A stretch of 64,000 bases of DNA from Chionoecetes opilio (Eukaryota; Arthropoda; Malacostraca; Decapoda; Majidae), in NCBI GenBank assembly GCA_016584305.1, contig JACEEZ010021699.1, forward strand, positions 30,001-94,000, in the 5' to 3' direction. The notes beneath the pieces were generated by a model that was not told the origin of the DNA, ran no database searches, and saw only the letters and a list, made by a program, of their open reading frames with translations. Below, in pieces: positions 50,901 through 62,873 of the stretch (position 1 is the stretch's first letter; every line of letters begins with the position of its first letter). Position numbers and translations under genes: made by a program.

Positions 50901-53900
50901 AGAAAAAAATGCCCCAGGCAAGGAAGTTTTTTGTTTAAAATTTAAGTGGTCAACCCTTTTTTTCAAAAGCTATCAGTGTCCGGAAGTCCATGAGGGCCCC
51001 TTTTTTCGGGTTGAAGAAAAGTAGTATTGGGAATTATTTAAATATAGCGGGGAAAATTAAAACCCGATTTAATATTTTTTATGCACTGCGGTACTTTTAC
51101 CTGGAACATGTCATTAAAAACAGAAAACCTAGGTTTCATCACTTTCTCATTAAATTAAACTGATTTCCCTTTAAAAACCCAAACCCCTCTTTGGACCATT
51201 TTTGATCAAACCAATTTCCCCCCCTTGGCCAAAAAATCAAAAACTGTCGTTTTTGTTCCCTTCACCTAATTATGCATGGGAATTTTTTTTACCACTTTCT
51301 AAAAAAGAATTTTCTTTTAATAGACCCTCAAATATACATATTGTCTACCAATCTTTTGGGGATGTTCCCGAACCCTAAATTTTTAAGGGTTTTAAAATTC
51401 TAGCCCTTTCGGCTTGTTACATAAAAAGGGCCCCTTTTCATAAAACTTCGTTTCAGTCTGAAGTATAACAGTATTTAACCCTTTCCATCATTCCTTTCAA
51501 TAGTTGACAAGGATTTGAGAAAACTTATTTCAAAAGGTTATTGTACCGTGCCCCGAATCTTGGTTTCCCGGAGTTAATCTTTTATCGAAAGGGCCTATCT
51601 GAATTCAGTCGATTTTTACTTTAATTTTTTGTCAAATGTTAAAAGTGGTAATATTCACAATTTGCTTTGAGCGGCCAAAAGTCAGTACCCTTCGTCCTGA
51701 GGACTCAAAAAACCCGAAACCGGGGTTTTGAAAAGCAATACAGAAGTGTTTATTTGACAGAGGTAAAGGGGGTTTCCGGGGTAAACTTTTTTCGATGGCC
51801 TACCAAAGTTTTACCTTTTTCCTTTTTTTAAAATGGTTGCCCCGTTGTACCAGAGGGTTTTATTTTTCGATTTCCCAAGCTGTTGTTAGAGGTCCTATCT
51901 AAATTCATTTTTTTCTTTCAAAATGTGTTGTCCAGTAAAAACAAGGGCCAATACAGTACCCCTTGCAGGAATTAATTTTTCCCCGGAACCCGCACCCCAC
52001 ACCATCTTGATGGAGAATTTGTTACTAACGTTAATTTTCCCCTAAAGAAAAGGACCCCCCCTCATACTTTTGGGGAATCGAATGTTCATCTCCCCTTTTC
52101 ATTATTCATCTACCAAATTTAAACCCTTTTAATAAAAATGAAACATAGTGGGCCCCCCTTTCCAAAAGTTTCACCCCCATGTTTTTAACAAAAATCCCTT
52201 TTAAAAGGGTAACTGTTTTCCAATACACATTTCTTTGAGCCCGGATCAAAAAGGCTGAAGACCCCTTTTTTAAAAAATTGTAAAAACTGGGCCCAAACGA
52301 CAAAGCCCCAAAATTTGGAGAGGTTGGGCTAAAGTTTAAATATGTATGCCAGGCTCGTTCTGGTTCTCACACCCTTTTTGGGAACAACACCTTCCCGATT
52401 TTGCTTAAAAAAAAAAAAAAAAAATTTAGTCGTAGATTACGTCCCAAAAAAATGGGGTTTTAGGCTGTAAAATGTTGCCCAGAGACCCCTTGGACACTTC
52501 TTAAAAAGGAAAAGGGCCCCGGTAATATGAAACCCCCAAAAGTTCTTGATCTTGGGTTTCCCAAAACAAACAGTGCACCCCAAAAAATTTTCGAGCATTT
52601 TTCGTAAATTTAAAGGCCCAAAATACCATTTAATCTGCCCAAAAAGCTCCCCAATTTTTTCCCGCATTTGAAATTAAATCTGGCCTTTTGAAAATGGCAG
52701 CCCTTAATCCCAAAAATGCTAACTTTATGGGGTCGCTTGCTTTGTAGAATTTCTTTTATGCTATCGCATGGAGCAGCGTGTTTTTTAAAAAAAGGCATTA
52801 GAATAAAAAAAAGATTTTTTCCCGGCGGGTTTTTTAGCCCTGTGACAGGAATTTGCACTTTGCCAGGTTTTAATCGAGACCCAAGGGGCCCTGTGGATGA
52901 TTTTCCCAAGGGAAATTTAGTAAAAGGGGGATTACATTTCCGAGTATTTTGGAAAGGGTTTTATTGTTTTGGGCCAGAAGTTTTTCCAATTTCCCGTACA
53001 CCCCATCCCGTTAAAATTTTGTCCTTTGAATTGAATAATTTACAAAACACCTTGTCCCAATACACTCCCCTGTATACACGAGGCACTTTATACCCACCCG
53101 TGCCCCTGGAAAAACTGTTTAAAGGTTTCCCATTTTGCGGAATTTCCTTAAATATAGGGCCTATAAAAAAAGACCAAGCAAAACTATCGACAGGGTGCCC
53201 CCGTTTTGGGCCCGATCAAGCTGCCAAAAATTTCCCCATATCACCCCAAAAAATTTTCCCGGTTTTTGCCTGTATTTCATGTCGCCCTTTTTATCCGTTT
53301 TTCCGTCAGAATTGCACAATTTTTAATGGAAATACAGAGGGCCTTTTTTCATATCAGCCAAAATTAAAAATTTTGGGGTCATTTCCAATTTTTTCAGTGT
53401 ATCTTTGAGTGTAAAGCCCGGGTTTGGGCTTGGTTTGGGGGCAGTGGGCGCAAACCCGGGGTCCCGAAATTTCCTTCCCAAAAAGAAATCAGAATACACT
53501 AAAACGTTAAAAAAAAGTTATTACAGGTTCTACCCAAACGATGGGAACCCAGTCACCTGGGCCGTGACACCTATACCTTGATTTTTGGGCGCGCATATGC
53601 TTTACGAAAGTCTTGAACAAGATAAGATAAGAACTTTGGGTTCCCAAATTTGGGCACTTTGCAAGTACCAACACAAGGTTTTTGCCCATACAAAGCGCCA
53701 CCACACCAGGAGAATTTGGGGGGACTCGAAAACCCCTGACCCCAAGGGCAAGGGGTCTGCAACACCAGGTTTCCCTGATTCTACCCCCCGCGTTTTACCC
53801 GGCGGGGGTCTTGGAAAAAGCATCTAACAGCACCAAAAAAAAAATTTTTTCAGCAGCAGAAATGAAAAACAGGTGAAAAAAACCATTTTAAACCGATGGC

Positions 53901-54745
53901 GGAAAAATTTACCATCCAGCGATAGCCGATAAAACTAGCGGATTTAAAGTGTAAAAGGGGGGCGGGAATTTCAAAATTTTTGCCCCCCCTCACCGAAAAA
54001 TATTCCCAGGTTTAAACCCCTTTGGTGGAGAAGTAGGGCATGACTACAGGGCAATCAATAACACAGTAAAAATAAACCTTCAGAGGGGCTTCCAAAAATC
54101 AATCAGACCCGGGAGCTTACCGGGGGAAAAACGAATGAAATCACGGGAAAATCTGAAAATAGGACCTTTAGAACCCCGACTGTCCGGGCACTGTGCGAAA
54201 AACCCGGGAAAGAGAAAAGAACGGCTATTTCGGAAATTAAGCGAATTCTCCCTCTCCTCTCTCTCCTTTTCCCCTCTCTCTCTCCTCTCTCTCTCTTTTC
54301 CCCTTTTCTCTCTCTCTTTTCTCTCTCGTTTTTTAGGGGATTATACACAAAAAGGGTTTTTATTCTCCGTTTTCTTTCGAATTTCCCCATAGTGGTTATT
54401 TTTCAATTTTTTTTTCCCCGTTTCCCCCGTAGTGACCTGAATTTCCCCTTTAAAAAGGACATTTGGGTGCACGGCGCATGCGGCCCGGGGGCTGCCGCCC
54501 TGGCCTTTCCAATTTACATTTTCCAAAACACCCTCATAAAAATTTTCCTTTTTTGGAAATTAAAAACGCCCTTTTTTACCATATTTTCCCGTCAAAACAA
54601 GCCCCACGCACATAAAATATTTAACAAAGAACTCAATGGTTTCTTTTTTTCCCCCATTATGCCTTTTCTTTCCCTTTCGAAGCCAAAACTATTTCGTCAA
54701 ACTATAACTTTTGACTTGGCAACACTTTTAAGGCCTGCACAGTGC
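44935..54745. other. Suspected low-quality / corrupted consensus block
   Basis: About 9.8 kb with abnormal texture: short homopolymer runs (AAAA, CCCC, GGGG, TTTT) almost everywhere, alternating without microsatellite order, and no readable frame over about 230 codons. At 53,621-53,815 it contains a family B SINE whose bases are garbled, mostly by replacing bases with copies of their neighbours. Three clean copies of that SINE elsewhere show what the sequence should be. I therefore read this block as poor consensus rather than biology. Any gene here is not recoverable from this text. Confidence 0.8.
53621..53815 (-). mobile_element. tRNA-derived SINE, family B, copy 4 (garbled)
   Basis: Landmarks in the same order as the clean copies: GATAAGATAAGA, GCACTTTGCAAGTACCAAC, CATACAAAGCGCCACCAC, GGACTCGAA, CCTGACC and CTACC. 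Between them many positions are replaced by runs, for example AATTTGGGGGG where clean copies read AACTAGGCGG. This mutation style is unlike decay. Confidence 0.8.
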
Positions 54746-54983
54746 ACAGCCTAAAATAAACAGTTTTACGCGTATAATCTGTAAATCAAAATACTTTAGG
54801 CATACATTAACTCTTATTTGTTTCTCATATAGTGAATAGATCCTGCATAAATGAGTTAAGAGACGAAATATAACTTTCTGCGCCAAATTTCTTCCTTTGC
54901 GCCTGTATACCCGTTGCCCACAAAAGTAGCCCACAAAAAAGAAGAAAGAGACTAATTCCTGGAAACATTTTACAAGCCTATAT

Positions 54984-55040
54984 GACACCTGATTTCGGCT
55001 GAAATAGGTGTCCAAGCGAGCGAAGCGAGCTTGGACACCT
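54984..55040 (+). other. Two overlapping, mutually exclusive hairpins
   Basis: AGGTGTC (55,006-55,012) can pair with upstream GACACCT (54,984-54,990), extended by ATTTC/GAAAT around a GGCT loop. Alternatively, as AGGTGTCCAAGC, it can pair with downstream GCTTGGACACCT (55,029-55,040) around an 11-nt loop. It lies just 5' of the PLE endonuclease remnant. Function unknown. Confidence 0.6.
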
Positions 55041-55074
55041 CAGAGAGTTGGTAAAGAATGGGAAAAATGACAAC

Positions 55075-55402
55075 AGTGAAAACGACAACAGTATGATACG
55101 AGATCCCATGCAACGGTTGCTCTACCGTGTATTACGGTGAATCGTCGCGTGGTGTTAAAAAACGGATATATGAACATAATTACGATTTACGCCACCACAG
55201 GACTTCAAATTCCTTGTATTGGCATTGCATGCTGAGAGACACGGCCACTTGCCAAATTGGGAGAAAGTTAATGTCCTAGACTCCGGACTAGGAAAAAAGA
55301 TGAGAAAAATTGTTGAAGCAGCTCTCATCACGACGGGGGAGGTCACCAAACTGACCAATCCTCTGAAGAAGACGCTTGTCGTTACGTTAGGGAATATATA
55401 AT
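55075..55402 (+). pseudogene. Penelope-like element GIY-YIG endonuclease, second lineage
   Basis: The first frame reads YEIPCNGCSTVYYGESSRGV and RIYEHNYDLRHHR, the GIY-YIG start with its CxxC and the R...EH motif. After a frameshift near 55,213 the second frame continues LHAERHGHLPNWEKVNVLD and ends near 55,402 after VTKLTNPLKK. The YYGE-SRG form and H-x-PNWE ending point to a Neptune/Athena-like PLE rather than the type at 2.1 kb. It could be the endonuclease of the RT fragment at 44.6 kb, but about 10 kb separates them. Dead copy. Confidence 0.7.
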
Positions 55403-55510
55403 CCTGGTTCGTCCTGAGTTTCCATACTATCTTTTATACTCAATTGTCAAACATTTCTCAATAAATTACAATAAATACAATAATTTTTCAAAATAAAATA
55501 ATTTTCCAGT

Positions 55511-55600
55511 ATTAATATATATATATATATATATATATAATATAAAATATATATATTATATATATATATATATATATTATAATATATATATATATAATAT

Positions 55601-55687
<87 letters not shown>

Positions 55688-55752
55688 ATATATTTTATAA
55701 TATATAAAAATATATTTTTATATATATATATATATATATTATTATATATATA
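55511..55752. repeat. (TA)n tract, left flank of the TIR element
   Basis: Imperfect TA repeat running up to the left terminus at 55,753. The matching TA tract continues after 57,743, so the element sits inside one AT microsatellite. Confidence 0.92.
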
Positions 55753-56064
55753 TTAGGGTACGCCGTAGGCCCAAATGAAAAGTGAAATATAGATTATTTA
55801 AAATTTTTGGCAGGGTGTTTTCTTATGAAAATTTCAATTTTAAGGGTATTTTGTCCTCTTCAACTTTTGGTTGAGCACTTCTTGCTCTGAAAAAATGGAC
55901 TTTTATATTTATATGCAAAACATAGTTAAAGTGCGATTTTGCATAGTAAGAATTGCTCAAATGCAAAAATGGAATTAGATAAAATCGTCTTATAATTCTA
56001 TTTTACATAGGAAATTGGCATGCCAAGGTTGAGAAAAAGAATCTTTTTTAACGGCGTACCCTAA
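55753..56064. mobile_element. 312-bp MITE-like unit of the TIR element
   Basis: Perfect 14-bp inverted ends, no coding, A/T-rich interior with repeated TGCTCTGAAAA/GATTTTGCATAG-type motifs. Its right 140 bp is duplicated at 57,595-57,743, where an extra CTGCAGTGGA is present. Confidence 0.75.
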
Positions 56065-56081
56065 CCAGGGTACCAAAATAT

Positions 56082-57439
56082 TTGGATTGGGTTTTACGAT
56101 GGGAGGAAGGACAAGACCAGGCGATGGTGCCCAACAAATATGGGAAACTGCACCCAAGGTTGATCAGGGAGGAGCATGTGTCAGTGACAGAGGAGCCATC
56201 TGGAAGGTACCTTTGGCACTTTGTACCAGAGGACCCGGTGCCACCTGAGAAGCCTGCGTTCAAGTGGCTCAGGCTCTTATGATCTGCTGGTGACATACGA
56301 CTCCCCCGACTCACTGATCGTACTGCAAGGTGACTCAACTAGGGCCAACACGGGGTGGGAAGGGGTGGTACTCACGCCCATTTGGAGAAGATGCTGGGAC
56401 GCAAGCTCTTCTGGAGTATATGCCTGTTGCACACAAACGAGTTGCCCCTGCGCACCTTATCACCAGCATCGACGGGCCTACCTCATCTGACACTGGCTTC
56501 ACGGGTCCAGTGTGCAGTCTGCTGTCCAGCGTGATGAGATGCAGTACAAAAGCAAAGTTCAGAGGAGTGCCAGGCGGTGAAGATCTAAAGGAGATACCGG
56601 AGTATATCCTGGGCAACATGTCCACTGACCAGCAGGTCTCCTACCAGCTGGTCAGGCTGTGAAGCGGGGGGGTTCTCCCGTCCGAGCTGCAGGAGATCAA
56701 GTGTGGCAAGGTGTCCCACTCCAATGGCTCACCACAGCCCAGTCGCTCGTTGTACATGTGGACCAGAAAGCATGGACTGACTGGCAAAGAACTGAAAAAA
56801 CCCTGGAAATCCTAGTCAAGTACTGGGCCCGCAGGGGTACTTCAAAAAATCTACTACGACATCAAGGTTCACCACAGACTAGTGGACGGCCCCAAGCACA
56901 TCCTCACGCAGCTCAGAGTGATGAGGTCGCAGCCCAAGAAGGTCCAAACAGCTGTGACCTTCTACGTGCGGACAGGAGCATGGTTCGCACACTCAGAATG
57001 TGTCCTCCTCTCGCTGATGGCGAGTCAGAGTGAGGACGACCGCAGGTTCGCCGTGACCCAGATTTTGAAGCTGAGGGCTGGCGAGGAGTATGGGGACATC
57101 AGTGTAAGACCTCGCATTACACCCAAGCTGAACTTGCCAGCCACCAGCTTGCAGACACTGATCAGCTGGCAGCCTGGCCAGGTGCACGAGCCGGCATTCA
57201 CCTATTCACTGTCCGGGGATCAGATCCAGGAGATCCTGGTCAAGCCGTACGAGGTTCCGGAATTTTCTATCCACACTCAAAGCACCGAAAGGGTCGTGAA
57301 GCAGGTGACAGAGGCTGAGGCAGCAGTGGTGGGGCAGCAGGCCAGAGACGGGTTCATCCGGCCTAAGACCCACCACCGGGAGACCATGCCCTGCTTCAGG
57401 TCTAAGAAGGACATGATGGTTGGTTCTAGGCCAACGTAG
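56082..57439 (+). pseudogene. Uncharacterised conserved protein, possible transposase (broken)
   Basis: Segments in successive frames read REEHVSVTEEPSGRYLWHFV, then LQGDSTRANTGWEG (about 56,323-56,364), CLLHTNELPLR (56,421-56,453) and SIDGPTSSDTGFTGP. Next come LGNMSTDQQVSYQLV, WLTTAQS (from 56,725), KHGLTGKELK and VDGPKHILTQLRVMRSQPKK. The longest frame, 56,882-57,439, contains VRTGAWFAHSECVLL, FSIHTQSTERVVKQVTEA and ARDGFIRPK. I recall this motif set from a multi-copy protein family of unknown function in arthropod and cnidarian genomes. GDST, the Cys/His-TNEL motif and later acidic residues could form an RNase H-like transposase core; that is inference. At least four frame breaks show this copy is dead. 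Confidence 0.6.
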
Positions 57440-57739
57440 AGGCTGTGACACTGTGATGTAGTGCCTGATGAACCAACTGATCAGAAAGAGCTTACCACGT
57501 TAATCATTTGGAACTCATATAGGTGCATGATGCAATAAACAGGACCAACCGGACACTGCGTACTCATTTAAGCATTATTCGATAAGGGTGCAATTTAAAA
57601 GTGCGATTTTGCATAGTAAGAATTGCTCAAATGCAAAAATGGAAATAGATAAAATCGTCTTAGAATTCCATTTTACTGCAGTGGATAGGAAATTGGCATG
57701 CCAAAGTTGAGAAAAAGAATTTTTGTTATACGGCGTACC

Positions 57740-58055
<316 letters not shown>

Positions 58056-58084
58056 AAGTCGATAATTGACTATCCTGCTATATG

Positions 58085-59398
58085 ATTGTCTGTTTTGGGG
58101 ATGGCAAGGGTGAACAAAATCGAATTGTTGTTAAATGAGGCCATGAAAATTAGATTTGGGTGTCAACGAAATGCTATGATTGATGCAATGCGACGGGAAT
58201 TGAATTTACCTATATATATAGTGTATGTAACAGGATACAGGAACTCAATGTTGAAAGTGTTGTAATATATGTTAGACTGAGTGGTCAATCGGATGTTTTT
58301 AAGGATCTGCAATGTATTAGGAAGAGTAAATCCGCTTTTGTAAGGAATGTTAAGGAGCACCTGGTTAATTAAGTACAAGTTTGCACATTTGTTTTGTCAT
58401 TTACTGGTGAGCACCAATACCGTCCCTCCCTGCGAGGAGGCGAGAGTGGAGGTGGAAATTGAAACTTTATCTATGAACAAATACGAGTTTATTCATGGCT
58501 ATTTGAGGGCATGGTACTGGCACATGATTGATTGTATTCCAAAGGAAATGCATATAAATGTTTTTTGTGTTGGATCAGTGAATGAAAATGCGCAAGCTGG
58601 ATGTGGTATACTATTATGGTATAATAAAGCATGTCAGGAGAAATGTGAACGTGCAGCAACTCATCGATTGTCTGATGGTATATCATCTCCTCTGGCTGAT
58701 CTGTATTTTATTTATATTGCTCTTTATAGAGTGCAAGACAAAAGCAGGAAAGTATATATTTGTGGACAGTAGAGCAGCATTAGATTATCTCAATATTCGG
58801 AGGCCTGTGTATATAAAGATAGTGTTTTTATGTAAAAAACTTATGAAAAGCATTAAGGTTACGTTTCAACTGAATACTCTCTCATGTTGGCATTCCGCCC
58901 AAATGAAAAGGCAGATGTATTGGCTAAATGTGGAACTGTGAAAGTTGAAATTGATGTAATATGGCATTTATCTATGAAGCAGATACGAAGTATAGTTAAG
59001 TTAGGAAAGAAAAGTATTGTATTAATAACAGTAGGTTGATGAGGGATAATGCCAATAGTGGTACATTTATACAATATGATAAGGTTAGTGATCATATTGC
59101 TGTTACTTATGGAAAAGAGTAGTAGGTACGCGAAGTGACGCTGAAGAAATGAGGATGAGGTAAGGATATAAATATTACTGGCAGTACAAAGGAATATCTA
59201 CAATCGAGGAGACACAGTGTAGGGTTTTTGAGGCTGAATATGGTCACACTTTAGAGCAGTATGTGCTGAGGTGTTCGTATGTCAGTGGATTTCAGAACAA
59301 TAACATTGATGATGTGACTGAACAAATCATAAGGATGTTGCAGAGCGGAGTCGTGGAAGAAATACTGAGGAAGTGTAAGGATTTAGCCCCACCACAAT
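58085..59398 (+). pseudogene. LINE 3' part with RNase H and C-terminal Cys motif (I/R1-like)
   Basis: Starts in the RT C-terminal region (VNKIELLLNEAMKIRFGCQR, then IDAMRRELNLP). A degraded RNase H follows: INVFCVGSVNENAQAGCGI replaces the usual D-G-S strand, SDGISSPLADLYFIYIAL holds the Glu-helix position, and VDSRAALDYL and RPNEKADVLAKCG follow. The end reads CRVFEAEYGHTLEQYVLRCS, a Cys/His motif typical of LINE ORF2 tails, and EEILRKCKDLAPPQ before a stop at about 59,398. RNase H separates it from the CR1, Jockey and RTE elements here. Several frame breaks are present. Confidence 0.65.
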
Positions 59399-59754
59399 GA
59401 TTGCGTTCGGGTGTGTTGTTTGTATGTCATTGTACTTGTGTGATTACTGGGTGTTGTTTCAGTGAAATTCTCTTTGTCGCTCTTTGCGGGTTTCTGTATG
59501 AATATATTTTATATGTCATTGTACTTTTGTGTTTTGTGGATAATGTTTCAGTGAAATGTTCTTTGCAAATGATTGATAGGTGTTTTTGTTCAGGTAGGTG
59601 TATATTTTGTATGTCAAGGTGTTTTGTGATTATGGATGATGTCTCAGGAAATATAATTTATAATTGGGAGGTGGTACTGGGTGAGATTGAATTTTCTTTC
59701 ATCAAATTGTCTTGTGTTCTAACAATGACAATACAGATGATCAATGAATCAATC

Positions 59755-59922
<168 letters not shown>

Positions 59923-59952
59923 GTTCTGTGTGTATATGTGTTTATTGAGTTT

Positions 59953-59974
59953 GTGTGTGTGTGTGTGTGTGTGC

Positions 59975-60041
<67 letters not shown>

Positions 60042-60071
60042 TGTGTGGGTGTGTATATGTGTGTGTATGTA

Positions 60072-60109
<38 letters not shown>

Positions 60110-60197
60110 TGGGTGTGGGTGTGGGTGTGGGTGTGTGCGTGCGTGTGTGTGTGTGTGTGTGTGTGTGGGTGTGTGTGTGTGTGTTTGTGTGTGGGTA

Positions 60198-60229
<32 letters not shown>

Positions 60230-60232
60230 CTG
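59953..60232. repeat. (GT)n microsatellite
   Basis: About 280 bp of GT repeat with GC, GGGTGT and TATG interruptions. Cys/Val frames across it are artefacts. Confidence 0.95.
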
Positions 60233-60254
60233 TACTGTGTCAGTTAGGTAAAGT

Positions 60255-61440
60255 CAAAGACTACTGTATGTATACAGTATGGACTTGCTACTCATTTTGG
60301 GCTATTTCCAGTGGAGGCCAGTTTTGCGATTACTGACATTTACGAACATCACTCCCATTTCCCTTCCTATGGTTTATCAGTATAAATGATATACCGTTAT
60401 CTTCGTAAATGTTTGTTCTATAATATTATCAAATATAAAACTGTAAAATACACTAAAGAAATGCCATTATGAGAGAGTGAAGAAATATGCATGAACTTAC
60501 ATTCACTTAAACTCTTCGCCATTTAATATTTTGCGAGAAAACATTTTACATGAAGTATATCAATATAATCGGTGTTTTATTAGCTTTTCATTGGTATATT
60601 CCGTTTTCGGATAAATGAATTAGAACTATACATAAATTAGCGTTACCTAAATAAATAACCTCATCAATCGGGAAAATTACCCGATTGATGATGCTATTTA
60701 TTTAGGTAACGCTAATTTATGCATGGTTCTAATTCATTCATTTATCAAAAAACTAAATATATCAATGGAAAGCTAATACAATTCCGCTTCTATTGATATG
60801 TTGCATGTAAAAAGTCTTCACGCAAAATATTAAATGGCGATGAGTTTAAGTGAGTTCATGCATATTTCTTCAGTCTCATAATGGAATTTCTTTAGTGCAT
60901 TTTACAGTTTTGTATTTGAAAATATTATAGAACAATCATTTACGAAGATAACAGTGTATCATTTATACTGATAAGCCATAGTCTACTGTATTCATGGAAC
61001 ACTTTTACTTGCCGATCCGATTGATGATGTAATTTTTTTAGTTAACGCTAATTTATGCATGGTGGTTTTTCATTTATTAGAAAACGAAATATATGAATGG
61101 AAAGCTAATGAAAATTCGCTTCTATTGATATGTTTCATCTAAAATGTTTTCTCGCAAAATATTAAATGGCGAAGAGTTTAAATGAATATAAGTTCATGCA
61201 TATTTCTTCACTCTCTCATAATGGCATTTCTTTAGTGTATTTTACTGTTTTTTATTTGATAATATTATAGAACAAACATTTACGAAGATAAAAGTATATC
61301 ATTTATACTGATAAACCACAGGAAGGAGGGAAATGGGGGTGATGTTCGAAAATGGCAGGAATCGCAAAACTGGCCTCCACTGGTCATGGGCGAGTTGGCG
61401 CTGGGCGCGAGTAGCAAGTCCAGTATACAGTAGTCATTGG
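60255..61440. mobile_element. 1.2-kb foldback element, copy 2 (opposite orientation)
   Basis: Same family as 4815-5991: shared tips (CAAAGACTACTG...GGACTTGCTACTC and its complement), shared arm blocks and a palindromic centre near 60,640-60,700 (ATCGGGAAAATTACCCGAT). The tip block order is reversed: the ATTTTGGGCTATTT version is on the left and the GC-rich version on the right. It is therefore inserted in the opposite direction. A further inverted block near 61,010-61,100 lengthens the right arm. No clear target duplication. Confidence 0.85.
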
Positions 61441-61689
61441 GAGGGTATATATGGAAACCCTAATGGCAACTCTCCTTGACCTCGCCTATAAATATGATTG
61501 ACGCGTGACCTCGGCCTCTCTCAAAACCTTCAAAAAAAAAATTCACTTCCCATTCAACTCCCGCAGTGGTCAGACGTCTCTCCTCTTCCTCCCGACCAAT
61601 AGGTTGAGAAGATATCTCTCCAAGGGACACCACTACATCACGAGCGCGATGGAAAGAGAGAGAGCATAGACTTCTTCTCCACAACATCC
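61441..61689. other. Unassigned spacer
   Basis: No gene or repeat recognised. Confidence 0.4.
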
Positions 61690-61850
61690 CTCGCGCTGAT
61701 TGGCCGCCCAATCTCTCGGCTCGTGCCCCTCTAGCGCGGAAGCCTCACCTCTCTCTCCAGCCATCCACCGCCTCAAGCCTCCATGCGCTGATTGGCCGCC
61801 CCCCCTCTCGGGTCGTGCCCCTCTATAACGCGGAATCCTTCGCCTAGCCC
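61690..61850. repeat. Two tandem copies of a ~95-bp unit
   Basis: CGCTGATTGGCCGCC followed by CTCTCGG-TCGTGCCCCTCTA and CGCGGAA occurs near 61,694 and again near 61,788. Each unit contains GATTGG, an inverted CCAAT box. Confidence 0.75.
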
Positions 61851-61859
61851 TGCAAATAA

Positions 61860-62500
61860 GTGACGTTAAGACACGTTCGCTCTGGTCAGCGAATGGATGG
61901 GTGACCATCCCAGAGTGTTTTGTTTAGACCTGGAAGGGTGTCCACCCTTACTGAGTATTGTATTGACCACCACTATTTGCTTTGCCAGTATCAACAGAGT
62001 CCGCTGAATAGAGCGCCCAATAGAGTCCGCTGAGCTCCTGGAGACGAACCCTGAAGGTTGGGCACGTAGGCCCTTTATACATGATGGGACCCCTTAGAGG
62101 GGTGTTCAAGGGACTCAGTTGGTGGGCCGCAGGGAACTCATAGACAGCGTAAGTCCCGCAAGGGGCGACAACGGGTCTGGTAAGACGCCTGGAGGCGGCC
62201 AGACATAGACCACCAGTTGTCGTAGGTCCTAAGAATCTGGCTATGTGTTAGGTTTAGCAACCCGGACTGAAAAATCAAGAATCACTCCCGAATTGGAACA
62301 CACGGCTGCACCTTCAAGCTCTCCTGCTAGACAACACAGGTTCCCCTGACATGCAGCAAAATGGCTCGAGTAAAATTCAAAGCCGGGAAAACAAAGGCCA
62401 CAGAGTATGCTCTGAATGTAGCGAAACTGGTCATCTATGGTTTCAATGCAACACACCTACAAAGAAATGCCTTAACTGTGATGGAGACTGTTAAGCCCCA
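61860..62500 (+). pseudogene. LINE 5' region and ORF1 start with CCHC knuckle
   Basis: A leader with a 5S-rRNA-like stretch (CTGGTCAGCGAATGGATG then GGTGACC, about 61,881-61,905) precedes short coding near 62,340-62,490. There HRVCSECSETGHLWFQC is a canonical CX2CX4HX4C knuckle, followed by KKCLNCDGDC and a stop. This is how gag-like ORF1 proteins of several LINE clades look; it might be the 5' part of the I/R1-like element whose 3' end lies at 58-59 kb, but nothing links them directly. The frame ends abruptly at 62,491. Confidence 0.5.
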
Positions 62501-62873
62501 CGCTGGAGAGAGGGGGCTCAACGGGGGTTGAAGCTCCTGTTAGCGGATCCCCCACCCGCTACGGCTCGATCCAATCGGTCACTGATGTGGCATGACAACT
62601 AATCCCCGGCACCCTTACCTGTAGGGTGCCAGGTTGGACATATCTCCATGTACTTATGTACTTACGTTTCACATTAAACCGGGCAGTGCCCCCTCGCGTC
62701 GGAGATACGGGGAGCTTGCCTCCCCAGGCTGGTAAAAGCCCCGGCATTGCCGGGGGGCGACCCTCCCTGTTCCCCCCGAGGTCCCTGGCTTGTTACAGGT
62801 CCCCGGGGGCATCCTTAATCGCCCGCCCTGTCATGCACTGTATAATTAATACATCACCATCTGCCGCGTAGCC
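62501..62873. other. Unassigned GC-rich spacer with hairpins
   Basis: GC-rich with short perfect hairpins such as CCCCGGC-ATT-GCCGGGG near 62,741-62,757. No gene recognised. Confidence 0.45.

Noticed and set aside
52716..53408. 230-codon frame in the abnormal block
   Set aside because: The surrounding sequence appears corrupted, and the protein has no recognisable motif.
61881..61905. A 5S rRNA gene
   Set aside because: Only about 25 bases are similar; the rest of the gene is absent.
62491..62798. An LTR (TGTTAAG...TTACA)
   Set aside because: No second copy in the window and no inverted TG...CA agreement beyond chance.
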